A DNA stretch of 64,000 bases, taken from Theobroma cacao. Lineage: Eukaryota; Streptophyta; Magnoliopsida; Malvales; Malvaceae. Below, one piece after another: positions 11,736 to 25,020 of the stretch. The translations under genes were made by a program, and so were the position numbers. Each line of letters starts with the position of its first letter. Positions within the stretch are counted from its first letter, which is position 1. The DNA lies in NCBI RefSeq assembly GCF_000208745.1, contig NC_030854.1, forward strand, positions 31,227,409 to 31,291,408, read 5' to 3'. The notes under the pieces were generated by a model that saw nothing but the letters and a program-made list of their open reading frames with translations, had not been told where the DNA came from and made no database searches.

Positions 11736-11998
11736 AAACCCCAACATTAATACTTCAATGGTCATAATTACATTATGGAAATGAATTTTCTTTGTTTCGC
11801 CTTTCAGCTTTGCAATAAGAGGCCACAGCGTCATGACCACCGTGAATCTTGTATTAAATAAAGGAGCATCAAATATATATTTTGCTTGAAATTGTTGTGC
11901 AGTCAAGTTATGTCCACTGCAAATGAGTGGTTAAATTATCTATTTTTCCCCTCAATCAGTACTGATATTTTATTAGAAATAAACACCGAACAAAGAGC

Positions 11999-14900
11999 CA
12001 TTATTAGAAAAGCTCAAGAACGTTGGGATAAAGTAATTTCTTTCCCATAGGAACATGTAGCCTATTTTCTATTAATCAGTTGAGTCTTTCTCTCTGCTTT
12101 AGTCCTAGTTTAATTGACCTGACTTAATGTGGTTCTCATAACCAGGTGAGAAAATATGTCATGTACACCTGGGGTTGCAGTGCATTGGACAATGACAACC
12201 ACTCTAAAGAGGTATCAGGCTGTGGTAGTTTCATAATTTCATCCATCCATGGTAATGGATCGATTGGGTCATCGAGGAAGCGAAGGCATCTAAGTAATAT
12301 GGATATAAATTTTAGCAAGCAAGGCAGTGTACCTAGTGAGAAGGTAGGCTCTATCAATTTCTTTTCCAACATCTACCTAATTTTGTCTTTTCTTCTTTCA
12401 TTAAATTAGACTAGTTAATCAAAATGAAATGTTCTTTTCCTTATTTCTTTCCTGCTGTTTCAATCTCGTTAACTTATCCTGGTTTTATTTCATTTGTAAA
12501 TATTGTAGAATACCAATCTAGAACAGCCATGTAGTCAAGAAGTAATATCTTGTAAGGCAGGATCAATGTCAAGCCCTGAAGGGAGGTTCTATTCAAGAAG
12601 TGAACCTGTATGTTACTGTTCTTTTATTGTTGTTAACACAAGCGATTTTGCTTGACATGTCATGCAAAAAATTTTAGTATGAGTCATGATTTCTCTGCCC
12701 TTTTTCTTGACTTCATTTATTTATTTATTTTGAATGTTTAACCTGACTTTGCATACTCTATTTACTTAAAGAAGCCTTGGTTAACACAAGTTACCTGTAA
12801 TTGGTAAATATTATGTTTTTAAGACTATTTTATTTAGTTTTACTGGGTGCATTAGTACTTGTGATAGTCAGTGTGAATTGTTCTTCTTAACTAATATTGC
12901 AATGTGTTGCCAACTAAAATACTGACTAACAGCACATCTATAACATGAAAGGCCGAACAAATTTCTTAGTTATCTTGTTTTCTGTGCTGCAGAAAGCCGT
13001 CATTGTGTGGTTTTAAGCCTTTAGAATCACTAAGAATTTATCCAATATATCCTTGGTACCAATAATACCCCATATGCTTTGTGATTCACTTAGAGTTAAA
13101 CTCCAGATTTTATTAACTTTTATTATCTTTGGATAAAGCTGTATGGCTTACTGGTTATTCCTCGTCACTGTCACGGTGTCACCTTAGGTGTTAGTTGATG
13201 AAAATAGTTGAAAATTGTGTTTCTCCTATTTCTTCTTTTTTCTTGTTCTTTTCTTTCAGAAATACATTTGTGCCAAAGTTCAGATAAAATTTTAGCTGCT
13301 AATCAGTCTATGCGGTACTGTTAGCGATTCTATCACGAATTTTGGACCCAAACAATGCATTGCTTGTGCACACAGGTGTCTAAGTCCAACCTTTTTCGCG
13401 TGTGCAGCCCCTCAAACATGATATACCTGGACCTACAAAGGACCAGAGGAGACATTTTATTGGTTCAAATGATGCAGTTGCTGTCCCACGTCAAGCAGTT
13501 TCTCTTGGTGATGATGTAATTCCTGCGCCACCTCCACTAGGTAAGAACTGGTGTGTAGGTTTTGCATATTAGTATTATTATCATTATCATTATCATCACA
13601 TGTTGCATAAAAAGGCACAATTTGAGTTAATTGGTGCTGCGCTTTGTTTCCTTATCCACTGCTGATAACTGAACATAACTCTAAACCATATCTTTAGTTT
13701 ATTAAATCAATGAATTCTTTTTTGTGATAAAACAATCATTAAATTTTTTTTTATTTTCAAGTCATACTTAGAATTGTACTTATCGATATGCAGAAGGGCT
13801 ATTGGAGAGAGAGAGATGCCTTTTTAATTAGTTTGCATTTGTTACTTAATGGATTTTCAGTCTCGTGTCACGTTGCTTGTTTATCATTTAAAGATTGTGG
13901 ATGTGTAAACTAAATACTCTTACATTGACAAGACCATAACGGTGCCTTAATTACCAGCTTCTATTGAAAACAGAAATTGAAAAAACTTTTATGAGTATTT
14001 TTGCAATAGCATTTTCCCTGTAATATTTTCAAGAGGGCAAGACATAGTATGGAATAATGGCCAACAAAATTTATTCAAAAGTTTGGAGCAATAGCATAAT
14101 CTTCTAGCATAATATAGTGTTATGGGTTTTCTTATTCTTCAGGGGAGAGTTGTACACATTGACTTTTCATTGTAGATATATCAAATAATTCTAAAATGCT
14201 CAATATTAGGAAGATCCAATCACTTGTATCCTTTTATATGCCTTATATGCTTTCGAGATACTGCCTTTTAAACCTGTGACGAGAGTTGCAAATTTAAACA
14301 TAATGGATAATACCATTTTGACATTTTCTTATTATAGTGAGCTAGTTGCAAGGACCTCTTTCACTCAGCCCATAGAACTGCCATTTTTTTTTTTGGGGGG
14401 TGCGGGTGGGGGTTGTTGTGGATGGGGTTTGCATCAAATTGTGCCAGTTAGTCGGCATGCGAGGCTGCAAAAATTCTGTAATATGCTTCAGACTAGCAAG
14501 TTCCTTGAGTCAGAATCGATATAGTTTTTAATCATCCTTGTAATTTTTACACTTAAACTTTCCAAAGGTTTTGCTGGATTACACTGGTTTTGATATATGA
14601 TAGTACTTTAGAAGTTTATCAAAATTTAAAGTCACCTTGAAGTCAATAAACATTGTTGACATATATAGATTTTATACAGTTAGTCATAGGAAGCTTCTTT
14701 TCAGATTTTGGATGACACTCCTTAGAAACAGTGTAAATCTCTCCTTTTCAAACTCCCATTCAATGAATCAAATCCTGCTTCCCTTTGCAGTGACTGAAAA
14801 TACTAGATTTTGCTTATGCCTGATACCCTGTTTCTAATATATCTTCCTGAGTATTCAGTGTTTATCATCTTTTGTTAAAATATTGTCAGTGAAGTCATTT

Positions 14901-16474
14901 TTGTTGCCTGCAGTCATTTAAAAAGTGAGTTTATTAGGGTACTGAACCATTTCCCACCTTTATCCTCATGATTTTTTGGGCCGTTTAGCCCATTAATTCA
15001 TGGTTTTATGCGCTTCTAATATGCAGATTATTCTTTCATCGAGAGATCCCTCCTTGCAGGCAGAGCCAATCTTCTAATTCTTCTCCTTCAATTTGAGAAT
15101 TTCAATGAACATTAGCAGACTTGATAGTCATGGCATCCTCAATGATATCCTGCATTTGTTTAACCTTTTGGACAGGAGTTTGATGAAACCATTCTTCTCT
15201 AACTTTAATATATTAATGGCGCTTGCTACAACTATGGCGTATGGCATTTCCTAATACCTCAAACAAGGGACTAATTAGTAAGATTTTTGTAAGCAGGGAC
15301 TGGATATTTGACGTAAGATTACTAGACCAGTAAATGCTGCCATTGAGCTTTGATTGTGCCTTTGTGGTTAAAAGGTTGAGTTTACCAAAGAGTATGGTTA
15401 GAGAGGATTTTCATTAGAAAGGCATAAATTGGTTCTAGAACTAATAATCCTATTTTGGAGATTTTATGTCTGCTTGGTTCTAGATCTAATAATTCTAATT
15501 TGGAGAGTTTACGCCTGCTTCCTCTTGGAATGCCAGCTCGTAGAGCTACCAGTGTGATAACTATGATTTGCAATGAGTATCAAATATTGGCTTTCATTGG
15601 TTAAGTCATAAGAGAAAATTAAGGTGTCATCAAAAAATAAAAAAAATTCCTGGGAGAACTTCGGCTCTTGATATTCACTAGTGTCCTTCAGGTTTGGTCC
15701 TCAATGTGAAGCCCCTGGGACTTCATTGCCTGTCTGCATATTGGCATGTGATTTGCTATTGGACTTTCTGATAGGTTTGGTTGAAATCTAGAATGTGAGC
15801 TTGATGGAAAATGCTGATTAAAAATGTGCCTTTCAATGGTCATTGGCATTTGAATTTTATAACTTTTGTTCAAGGTTCTGACTGTGAACTACTTTTCCCT
15901 TGTTTACTCTGTCTTATGAAGTTGTGCTTGCTTGTCCTCACTCATAACAACTCCAATAGTTTCTCTTTCTAAAGTCAACTGGCTATGAACTTTCATAGTT
16001 ATTTTGTTGGGTGGTTACATGATAACTGATACATATAGATGACTTCTTGTAACTGAAAACAGCCAGCTGAATGGTAAAAGCTAGAAATACAAATGTTAAA
16101 CTGTCAGCGTTGGACTCCATTGTAAAGTAATTTGCTTGGAGATGCTCTGAAGCTCCAATTTAGAACTGCCTATTAAACACAAATCTTTCAATATGATGAA
16201 CTGAAACCATATGCCTTAGTGGTGTGTTCCTCCAAAACCGTTGATAGGGACTTAACTGATGTATTTATGTTAGAGTTGCTCTTTGTAATCTTGCTTCTTA
16301 TTCAATGCAGAATTCAAGTCTGGTTCTCAGATTGAGTTGTCCGATATAGAGAAGAATTTTCAACGTCTGTATGACTACAATGTCATGCTCAGAGAGAAGT
16401 TTGTAGCCACTCAATCTTTGCTTCGTGCTTTGGCTTCTAAGTCCTCAAATCCAAGAACAGAAAGGCAAACATGA
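11999..16474 (+). pseudogene. 5'-truncated gene: 3' exons of an unrecognised protein
   Basis: Exons at about 11999-12028 (RKAQERWDK, donor GTAATT), 12146-12343, 12509-12607, 13408-13540 and 16311-16474 join in one frame to a stop at 16472-16474. All flanks are GT-AG. Recognisable stretches are VRKYVMYTWGCSALDND, RRHFIGSNDAVAVPRQAV and the C-terminal ELSDIEKNFQRLYDYNVMLR, probably a short coiled coil. I do not recognise the family. No ATG or promoter precedes the first partial exon, which starts exactly where similarity to PR-10 blocks A and B ends. The duplication breakpoint therefore seems to have removed the 5' half. The intron 13541-16310 (2.8 kb) holds nothing I can name. The 3' UTR probably extends to about 16980. 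Confidence 0.6.
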
Positions 16475-16999
16475 CAAGCTGAGATTATCCAATTGAAAGA
16501 TTTTCTCCTCATCGCCCAAGAGTTTATGGGGCTTTCTTCAGAAGTTTTTCCCATCGAAGTAAAAGGGTGATGTAGCTGTGATCCTACATCTTCAGCTTTT
16601 GTCTCTTCTGGCTCAACTAAATCTACTCAAGACCACTGCCGCCGGGAAAAAGGGACAACAGATCCAAGGAACAGCTCTCTTAATTTCATTTTGGCTGTGA
16701 CATGGTTGCAGTATGTTGCTTTCTTATGGAGTCTTAACGCCGCAGGAGATGCTCTTTGGACCCATGGTACCCAGGTCTTTCTGTTGTAATTTTTGTATCA
16801 TAAACTGAAAGGAGAATACAAGAGGGTTACTCATTTCATTCAAAAAGGGTTTGAGCTGTAATCAATTTCCATTTCCATATTATTTTGTGGATATCATTTT
16901 TTTAATGTAATGATTTCCACCTTAACCATAGATTTGAGGGGGTATAGGGGAAGGCATAGGGCTATCTTCCATTGCGTCCAACTATTGGATATAGAAAGC

Positions 17000-18137
17000 T
17001 AAAATACACACCAAGGAAAAATGAAAGAAGGAAAGAACATTTTACTCCGAATATGAAGCACATTTTATAACTTGGAAGCAAGGAATTAGCAGCTTGTGTT
17101 ATTGCTTACATGTAAAGAAGATTGAACAAGCAACTAGGGATACCTCAAATTATTCGTTACTGTTGAGCGGAAGTTGGATGCCGGAAGTCTATAAATGAAT
17201 CTCAAATGATTTAAATTCATGTAGATGAATTAAATCGTATGACAACGTTGAGTTCCCTCAGATAATCTTTTCTCCTGTGGTACCTGGTACACATAATATA
17301 AATATCCTCCTTAAACTGCTTTGGCAGTAACGGTGTGCCTGAATTCTAGAACAAATCTTCTTACAGGCTTTGGAAAGTGGCAACCTTCTAAATGCTGCTA
17401 AAATGGATTGCTTTCCAACAGGATGAACAAAGTCTTAACACAGATTCAGAACAGAATATTACTGATAGATATTTGAGACTTAGCTATATTTGCTTATAAT
17501 AAGACATAAGGTGCAACAAAATTAGTCAGGGAAGTGTAGGTTCTAAAGAAGATAGCCGGACAAATTCATCGAAGTGGGTTCTGATAATTTACTTAAGAAT
17601 TAAACCCGGTTAGCATTTGCTTTGCACATAATACAAATGATTACTTTTCTATAACATAGTTTCCTACAATCACAACCTCACAGTATCTCTCAGGTCAGTA
17701 CCAAAACAGACTACAGATTATTCAGGTTCAAACATCATCTTACATGGGAGAGAATGAATCTTTTTGACTGGCACATGACTCCTGTGCAGCTTAGATGCGC
17801 CTTCTAGTCCATGGAAAACAGATAGCTTGCAACTCTAGTCAAATGCAAACTAGTATACAAAACTTCATCAATTCTCATTAAAAGAACTTATGCAATGAGA
17901 AGACAGCAATCTCACCAGATGCAATTCCAGAAGACTCAAGCAAGCAGCTACCATGCCACCTCAGGTTAACGGTTTTCTTCATTGCATTTTCTCATTTGTG
18001 ACAGTAGTATCTTCATGGAGCTCTTTCCTTAACCGGTATAATTTGGAAGAAAAAAATCAAAGAGCTCTTTATCTACTGTACCAAGTTCAACAGAAGAAAT
18101 AAATGATCTATGTGTTATCTTGAAATGTCACTCAGCC
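17000..18137. other. Intergenic, between converging genes
   Basis: I see no gene here. The right part is probably the 3' UTR of the minus-strand R3H gene, whose stop codon is at 18138-18140. Confidence 0.5.
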
Positions 18138-21100
18138 TTACTTATTGTCAATTGCCTTCGTTTCACTGCTTTTCAAAAGAACACCATCCTTAGCTGAGCG
18201 CAAACCTAAAGCATGAGCAAACATTCTCTTTGCGGCTCCTAGATGTTCTTCTTTTGAGTACTCTTTGTTAACTCTATTTCGACTTCTTCCAGGTATCCTA
18301 ACATCAGAAGGCCCCTTTTGAGCTGGTTTGTCTGAAACATTCCTCTTACCAACTACTGAAGCATTATGTTTATGTGCATTGCTATTTGCTTTACTGAATG
18401 CATTGCCTGGGACAAAAACAGTATCTTGATAAGTTTCGGTTCTCAAATTATTATCAACTTCATCCTTATCATGAATGTTCAGTTCATTAGGTTGCCCTTC
18501 ATGGTCTTTAAAATCCCTGGCATTAACATTTTGACTGGATGAGTTTATTTTTTGGCCCAAAGCATGTGCAATCATTCGACGAGCCACAACAGGAACGGTT
18601 CGTGGCTTCTCCTTCACAGGTTCTCGTACCTCTTCAACATCCATTGAAAAAATCCGCTCACGAGCAGCCAAGTAAGCTGCTTCTCTCGCCTCAAGACTAA
18701 GCTCAAAAGAAGGCAACTCCGTCTTCGCTACTGAAACAAGAAAAGGCAATTTTTCAGGTCTCATCGTCCTGGTAATTAACACTTTCATGCTACTCGATAA
18801 TCAATATAGACAAAACTGGAAATACATGCAGACAAAATTAAGTATAATAAAATAAAAAAATAAAAGGAAAAAAGAAAAAAAGTCACCCCTGGACCACTTC
18901 AATCATATAATAAAATAAAAAAAAAGGTAAAATGAAAAATGTCACCCCTGGACCACTTCAATCATATAGACATCGCTAAATCATTATACTGGTCTGGAAG
19001 ATGCACTAGCAACTTGTGTGCATATAATAAATACTTCAATCCTCAAAAGAAGCACATTACTCTTTGCAGCATGCCATGTCGCACAAGGTCTATGGCTAGT
19101 AACTTAATTAAAATTTATCATTGGTTGGTATATAGGATCTTAGACAAGAAGTTCTGTTTCAGTCTCAGCAGGTGCCAAAGTAGCTTTATTATCCATTCTA
19201 TTACATACTTCCACATGGTGAGAATCATTGTTCAAATCTTTATCTAATAAAAGGTAATGCCAACAGAAGACAGCCTTTTCCACCATAATATCAAGAACAG
19301 ATTCAGAGCAAACATTTAACTGAATAACAAAGGAAACAAACAACAAAAAGGGAATAAAGGAATAACATAGCACTTGATGCTGAATGGGATAGAATCTAGA
19401 TTTCAGCCTATGAAAATGGACCACAAGACCAGCATTCATTTATGTTCTGAAATGATAAAAATAAATGAGTTACCCCAATGGTCAGCACGAGCCCTCCTAG
19501 CAGCCAAGTTGCAAATGCTTAAAGAGAGGGAGTCTCATAGACAAGTCCTTCTTATCCTAACAATAAGGTATGGGACTTTGGTGGAATGCTAGAACTAAAA
19601 CAGTCATTACTTAGTTACGGTAAACTAAAATAGGATCTAAAAAGTTATTAAGAAACAATCTAGTGCTTTAGCTCTTCAAAGTGACCTCTTTCAAGAGACC
19701 TACATTCCTTGACCTATCACCTTAACACTTCCATTAATGCAGCAGAATAGCCCCATGATAAATACTCCCTCCATTCCGAAGTTGGATGTCCTAGTTTCCA
19801 CTTGGAATGTCCAAAACAATGTCCTTTTTTTGGACATCCCATAATCTTATCCCTGTTACAGTTTCAACAATTTTTTAAGCTTGTTTGCAGCAATAACCTT
19901 TAAAGTTTAGATTAGATAAAAAAAAAATCTAAAAGAATCTAACGTCAAAGGCTTCCCCTAAGAAAGAAGAAAAAGAAGAGACAGTCTCCCCACTGCCCAG
20001 CCAAAGGTACCTAGCAAAAAAGCACAGATTCTTTATATCTGATCGAGGTAATTGCATTTGTTATGGCAGATATGCTCTTCAAGCACTTGAATATGCTTGG
20101 ATTACATCTAGACAGATAGGAGTAAGGTGCCATGCAATGAGACAAAATGAATACCATGATGGAAAAATGTTGGCGCATATTGCCAGAGAGGAGATGTCCC
20201 TCTCCCTTGTTTCAGAAACTTAATAATGGAAGGCATGGGAATACTAGGATACATGTATCCTGCCCAAACCCTCCACAATCCCCTTTGGATGGTAATCCTT
20301 CCCCATCCTTATTTGACAATTTCTTTTCAACACAAAATGCATATGACTGTAAAAGAAATTAAATGTTACTCTTTCCCTCCCTTTCATTCTTTTACTATCA
20401 AGATTAGTAACCTATTCTTCCTCTCTATTCTCTCTTCATCTTTAAGCAACCTAGACAAGGGGAACCGGATCCTTTCTTTCACCCAATTCATCCATTCTTC
20501 CCTTTCCTTGTAGTTCCCCAATGGGCAAGGCCCCATAATAACTTTTAGACACAAAGGATACTGTATTACATGCTTCCGGATCCTCTATAAGAAACCCAAA
20601 TCAAAAAGTGCAAAGAAAAGAGAATATTCTCAGCTATACATAGTATTCTCAAAAATTGCTAATGACTTCTTGCTTGAATAGGGGGATCATGAACCAGTAG
20701 CCCACACAGTGCCTTAAACAACAAAAAGAATTTTACCTGCTGGAGCTTCTTCTCTCACTAATAAATGACGTGATGTTGTGAGAGACTGAGGCTCATCACA
20801 CTGCCATAATATATCACTAACAAGAATGGAAGGTCTGCAAGACAAGATGCAAGGTTATGAGCACCATAATAAATAAAAGTCCAAAACTCATGCAATTAGG
20901 ATAAAAAGTACATTGATGTCTCTGGGCATCGTTCCAAAACCAAATGCCGATCATCTCCTTCACCGACTGATTCATGAGCAAATCTATCAGAATGTAACAA
21001 AATATCAGTGTTAAACAGTAACTCAGAAAACTATACAGCTCTAAAGTCAACTCAAAAAATTATTTGTGATAAAAACATTATGTCAGCTTATCTAGTAAAA

Positions 21101-22112
21101 ATAAGGGCGTTTTTAAGGCAAAAAAATTACCCAAATATATCTGCAAGACGATGCAGGAGAAGCCGATTATATGAATTCATGGGTTCCAACTCTAGGATCC
21201 CATCTGAGCTGCAATCCAACATTTTCATCATTCACATATGCTCATAATTGTATGAGACATGTACAAAATATGAAATTCCTCCGAAGTTGTTGCGTGGGAA
21301 TGTGGGCTATTTTGTTACCTTGTATCATCCTGAAGGAAATTAACGAAAGCCTCTTCCATTGAGAGCACAAGATGCTTGCAAGGAAGATTGTCCTTAACTA
21401 GAAAGGCCAATTCCTCCACCTGCATCTTAGTGATATCAGTCGCATTATGATTGTTACTTTGGCTACTTTCTTTTTACTTCCAAAAAACTGAAGCCAAAAT
21501 TACAATTAAATACAAAAGCAAACACATTTTTGAAAAATTAAAAGTCTAACGTGAATTTTGAGAATAGAAAAATGTACCCTTTTACTTTCAAATGGAATAA
21601 TCATATTCACTTGAATTCACTCATTTTTCATCTAATACTACAACTTTGCTCTTTACTAAGTACTTTTACTTTATCGCAATTTGGGGAACATTAAAAAAAA
21701 AAGAAAATAACAAAAAAAACAACAGCCAAACATTGCCTAATACAGAATTAAAGCATGTTTTGTTGCAATTGAAGTACCAAAACAAACTACCACTGAAATA
21801 AATGAAAAAAAAAATAGCAAACTTTTTAATCCACTCAATTATTCAGCAGAAAATTGACTTCAACGTAAAAATGAGTCAAGAAGCAGAATTTTCAGTTTTA
21901 AGCATTAACAAGAAAAAATTACGGGTAAAACTACAGAAATTGGTAATACCCAGAAAGCTAAAATGGGGTACTGTCAATTGTTTCGAACGAATTATGAGAC
22001 TGCAGATAAAAGAACATAGAAACCAACTTATTGGAAACAATTCAACCCAAAAATAAAAGAAAGGACAGTTTGTGAGAGAGAAGCTAACCATAGCGAACTG
22101 GGTGACGCTCAT
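18138..22112 (-). CDS. R3H-SUZ domain nucleic-acid-binding protein
   Basis: Six exons on the minus strand (22112-22089, 21419-21319, 21208-21131, 20983-20912, 20834-20737, 18730-18138) join to 966 nt, 321 residues. The ATG at 22112 gives MSVTQFAM before the first intron. Residues 9-91 form the R3H domain: LVLSMEEAFVNFL, then YNRLLLHRLADIFGFAHES, with the defining Arg57-x3-His61, and a VLER strand. Residues about 130-153 (LPSFELSLEAREAAYLAARE, then RIFS) look like a SUZ motif; the rest is a polar, disordered tail. R3H binds single-stranded nucleic acid and SUZ binds RNA, so an RNA-related role is likely. It resembles Arabidopsis 'single-stranded nucleic acid binding R3H' proteins such as AT3G56680. 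Intron 5 (18731-20736) contains a short direct repeat. The 5' region is duplicated upstream of the PPR gene. Confidence 0.88.
18882..18968. repeat. Short direct repeat in R3H intron 5
   Basis: GTCACCCCTGGACCACTTCA and the following ATCATATA occur twice, about 58 bp apart, each preceded by an A-rich run. Confidence 0.85.
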
Positions 22113-22210
22113 TCTTGCAAAGATTGAAAATTTATTAGACAAACGTAATAATCTCAGAAATTTTAGGGCGGGAAGAGAGAGAAAACAAAGAACAGAGAGA
22201 TAAACAGAGG
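21690..22210. repeat. R3H 5' region, donor copy of a segmental duplication
   Basis: This stretch (5' part of intron 1, exon 1, 5' UTR) is matched along its length, by eye about 85%, by 27390-27870 upstream of the PPR gene. 22220-23040, between this gene and the FHY1 relic, is non-coding and presumably holds the R3H promoter. Confidence 0.85.
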
Positions 22211-23064
22211 ACAATGATCAAAGATCCGCGAGTGTCTGTTATGTTATGGTTTTTCTTTTTTAATTTATTCCTCTGTTTTGTTTGTATAATTGCATGTTAG
22301 CCATCGAAATTTGACTTAATCTCGTTTTCCGCCTTGTACTTTTAAAAGTATTAGTTTAGTCCCTAGAGTTCCAATTTGGCGGCAAATATATATAAGTTAG
22401 GTGTTTCTCTTTGTTTCTTACCATTTTTCACTCTAAACTCACCAATTACAATTACCTACACTAATTTGAATTTCAAGCTTAACCTAAATTGTTTGATAAA
22501 ATACATGTAAACATGATTTTCATAATTATTTTTAAATTCATAAGTTAATTGGATCCCTAATGATGAATTTGAAAACACTTACATAAATTTGTAAATTTTA
22601 AAGTCATCTTTTTTGTATAATATATAAGCATATTAAATATTAACTAATTTTTATATAATGTTTGTCTACCTACTTTGCTCCCCTTTGAGGTTTATATTTA
22701 TTTGTGTAATAAAGTTTAGTTTTACTTGAGTTTTGTTCTTTTGTTGCACTTGGAAGAAAGGAAATTCAAACTTTGTTCCTTAAGTAAGAAAATCATACAC
22801 CAATTAATAAGTCAAATGCTCAAATTAGTTTTACTCGAGTTTAATTTGGAAATCTTGCTGCATTTGCACCTCCATTGGTAGTTAGACGTTGATTTGTTTG
22901 ATAATTTTTAGGTATACAGATTGCACTATCATAGTGTCATCTGTTCAATGGATACTCAGTACAAAGAATGATATCTATAATAAATAACCATAATGGAGCA
23001 ATTTTAACAAAGGCACAAGGCCAAAAAGACAATAACACAAAGATATAGTTTAATGTGTGTAAGT

Positions 23065-24253
23065 TTAGATATCACTATGTCTGTCCTTCTGCAGGCTTAA
23101 GCTGATACTTACATGTCCATCTATAGAAATGTCAACCCCCAATCGTACATGATCTTGACGTAGTAAATCTGGGTTCTTGAAATGAAGACCAGTAATGCCA
23201 ACTCCTACAGCAGCATCAACGTTTTTGATCCTGAGAAACTTACCATACCACATGTTAGTAAGTGAAGAAGAGTGCACCTGTCCTTAGAAAGTAATGTCTG
23301 TATGTGTGCGTCTCTGTGAGCGATATACAGTCATGCATGCCAAGCAACTGAAATGAGTTCTAAGACATTTGTGGGATGGTTTCCTCAATATTAGTTTTTC
23401 CAGGCTAATAAATTAACCACGACTGATAAGAAATTTTAAGTATTAGTTCGATTTATTGAATTAACATATATCAACGTTGCTTTTCGAAGTTGGCTTGAAA
23501 GCATTACAGAAGGATATAAGTTTCCCTCAAAGAAAAGCCTATGAATGAGTCAAATGAAAATAAACACCATGACCTTGGATCACTTTGGCATTTAGACCCC
23601 AATGGGGTTATGTTGATGTCTAAAACTTAGGACTTTCAACTACAAGGCTCGAATTCAAACCTCGAGAAGGAAGAGTGAGGGCTATAGGATGTGAGGTGGT
23701 TAACTCCCTTTGGTTAGCTCAAGGCACACTGGGCCTTCATATCATCATCACATGTACCCCCAGAAAGTGGCACTTAGCAGTTATCCCACAAACAATGTTA
23801 AACATGCATTTTACTTCAACAAATTATAAAAAAAAGAGAAACACAAGAATCATAGAACACAGGCAGACCCATACAAAGAACACTCCCATGCAAACCCAAT
23901 AGACACAAAAGGGCATGTGGTCACAACAACACATGCATCCATGTGTTCATGTGTTCACACAGGCCTAAGATGGAGAATTTCTAACTGCTTACATTTAGCA
24001 TTGAGAAGTGTCCTAATTTTGCTTTGACAGCATAATTTTGTTTTAACACAATGTATGCCATCTCCTATTGTTTTTTTCCTCAAAACCAGGGTTTGTACTC
24101 TCTGCTACTACTGGTTTTGGATCCTATTGCAAGTGCCCCTCAGTGGGAAGTAGCAAGCATGATACCTGTCATAAATGAATATACAGCTTGCTGGATCAAC
24201 TTTCAGATGTTCCACAACAGCCAAACAACAATCAGGATCAAGCTTCCTCTTTA
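23065..24253 (-). pseudogene. FHY1-like HAD gene, 3' relic (exons 6 and 7 only)
   Basis: Exon 6 (24253-24166) and exon 7 (23230-23065) match those of the intact gene at 29387-29300 and 28442-28283, with surrounding intron and 3' sequence (about 22.9-24.7 kb against 28.1-29.9 kb). Exons 1-5 are absent; the PPR gene lies where they should be. In exon 6 the motif GKRKPDP has become VKRKLDP and the acidic motif IFIDDR has become IFIYDR, both damaging to a HAD phosphatase. The C-terminal tail differs through an indel after GHVS. It is an unconstrained fragment. Confidence 0.85.
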
Positions 24254-25020
24254 CTGGATGCAAAATAGACAGAATCATTCAACATAGCAGCATGAGCTAC
24301 ATGACACCAGAAAGCAATTAGTTATATTCTCTTGAGATATACTTATTTGCTCAAGAACACAATTAGTGACAGCTGTACAGTATTAAAAGATCTTGAACTA
24401 TTTACTGAGACTGAAAGAAAATAAAAGAAAATAAAAGATAAAAAAAAACAAAAGGAAAATCATAATTGTGTTGGAGACGATGTTTTGCATTAAGCAACAC
24501 AACTGCCCACTTGCTACTGCAAGCAGTAATAATAGACTAAAAACTAGGAGTTAACCAATTAGCAGACCTGTAACAAATAAAAAAGGGTGATATATTGGAT
24601 TGGTATTTGATACCACAAGCAAATGTTACAGGCACCATTAACTGTCATTTTCATTTTCAGATGCAATCATATGAATACCTTTTCAACTCTAAAATACGCC
24701 ACATCTCTTAACCTCATGATAGATTTTGTTTACCGTCATCACACAGGCTGAAAAAGATAACCACATTGTTAACCTAGATAACTAGAGGAACCAAAGAAAG
24801 AAAATGAATAGATATGAATAGAAGGTTAATAATGCCTTTTTACATAAAATCACATACTTCCCACTTGTCTGCACCAGCATCTACATTAACCAAACAGAAA
24901 TTATTTACCTCTTGTGTCATTCTCTTGGCGTTCTCATGAGTGATTTTAGTTACCATCTTCAGTACAGCCTGTAAAACATAAATGACTGATCTTTAACGTA
25001 GAGTAATGTAGTAGTATGTA
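24254..25020. other. Non-coding, partly FHY1 intron duplicate
   Basis: Up to about 24.7 kb it matches intron DNA upstream of exon 6 in the intact gene. The remainder would be the 3' flank of the PPR gene. No gene seen. Confidence 0.5.

Noticed and set aside
11421..11906. 161-codon minus-strand frame antisense to PR-10 exon 2 (also at 36603-37022 and 53760-54245)
   Set aside because: It recurs in all copies only because it shadows the conserved PR-10 exon; it has no recognisable domain, and the sense frame is a well-known family.
19763..19850. CTCCCTCCATTCC, resembling a Stowaway/mariner end
   Set aside because: No matching inverted end or TA duplication was found nearby, so at most it is a single-ended relic.
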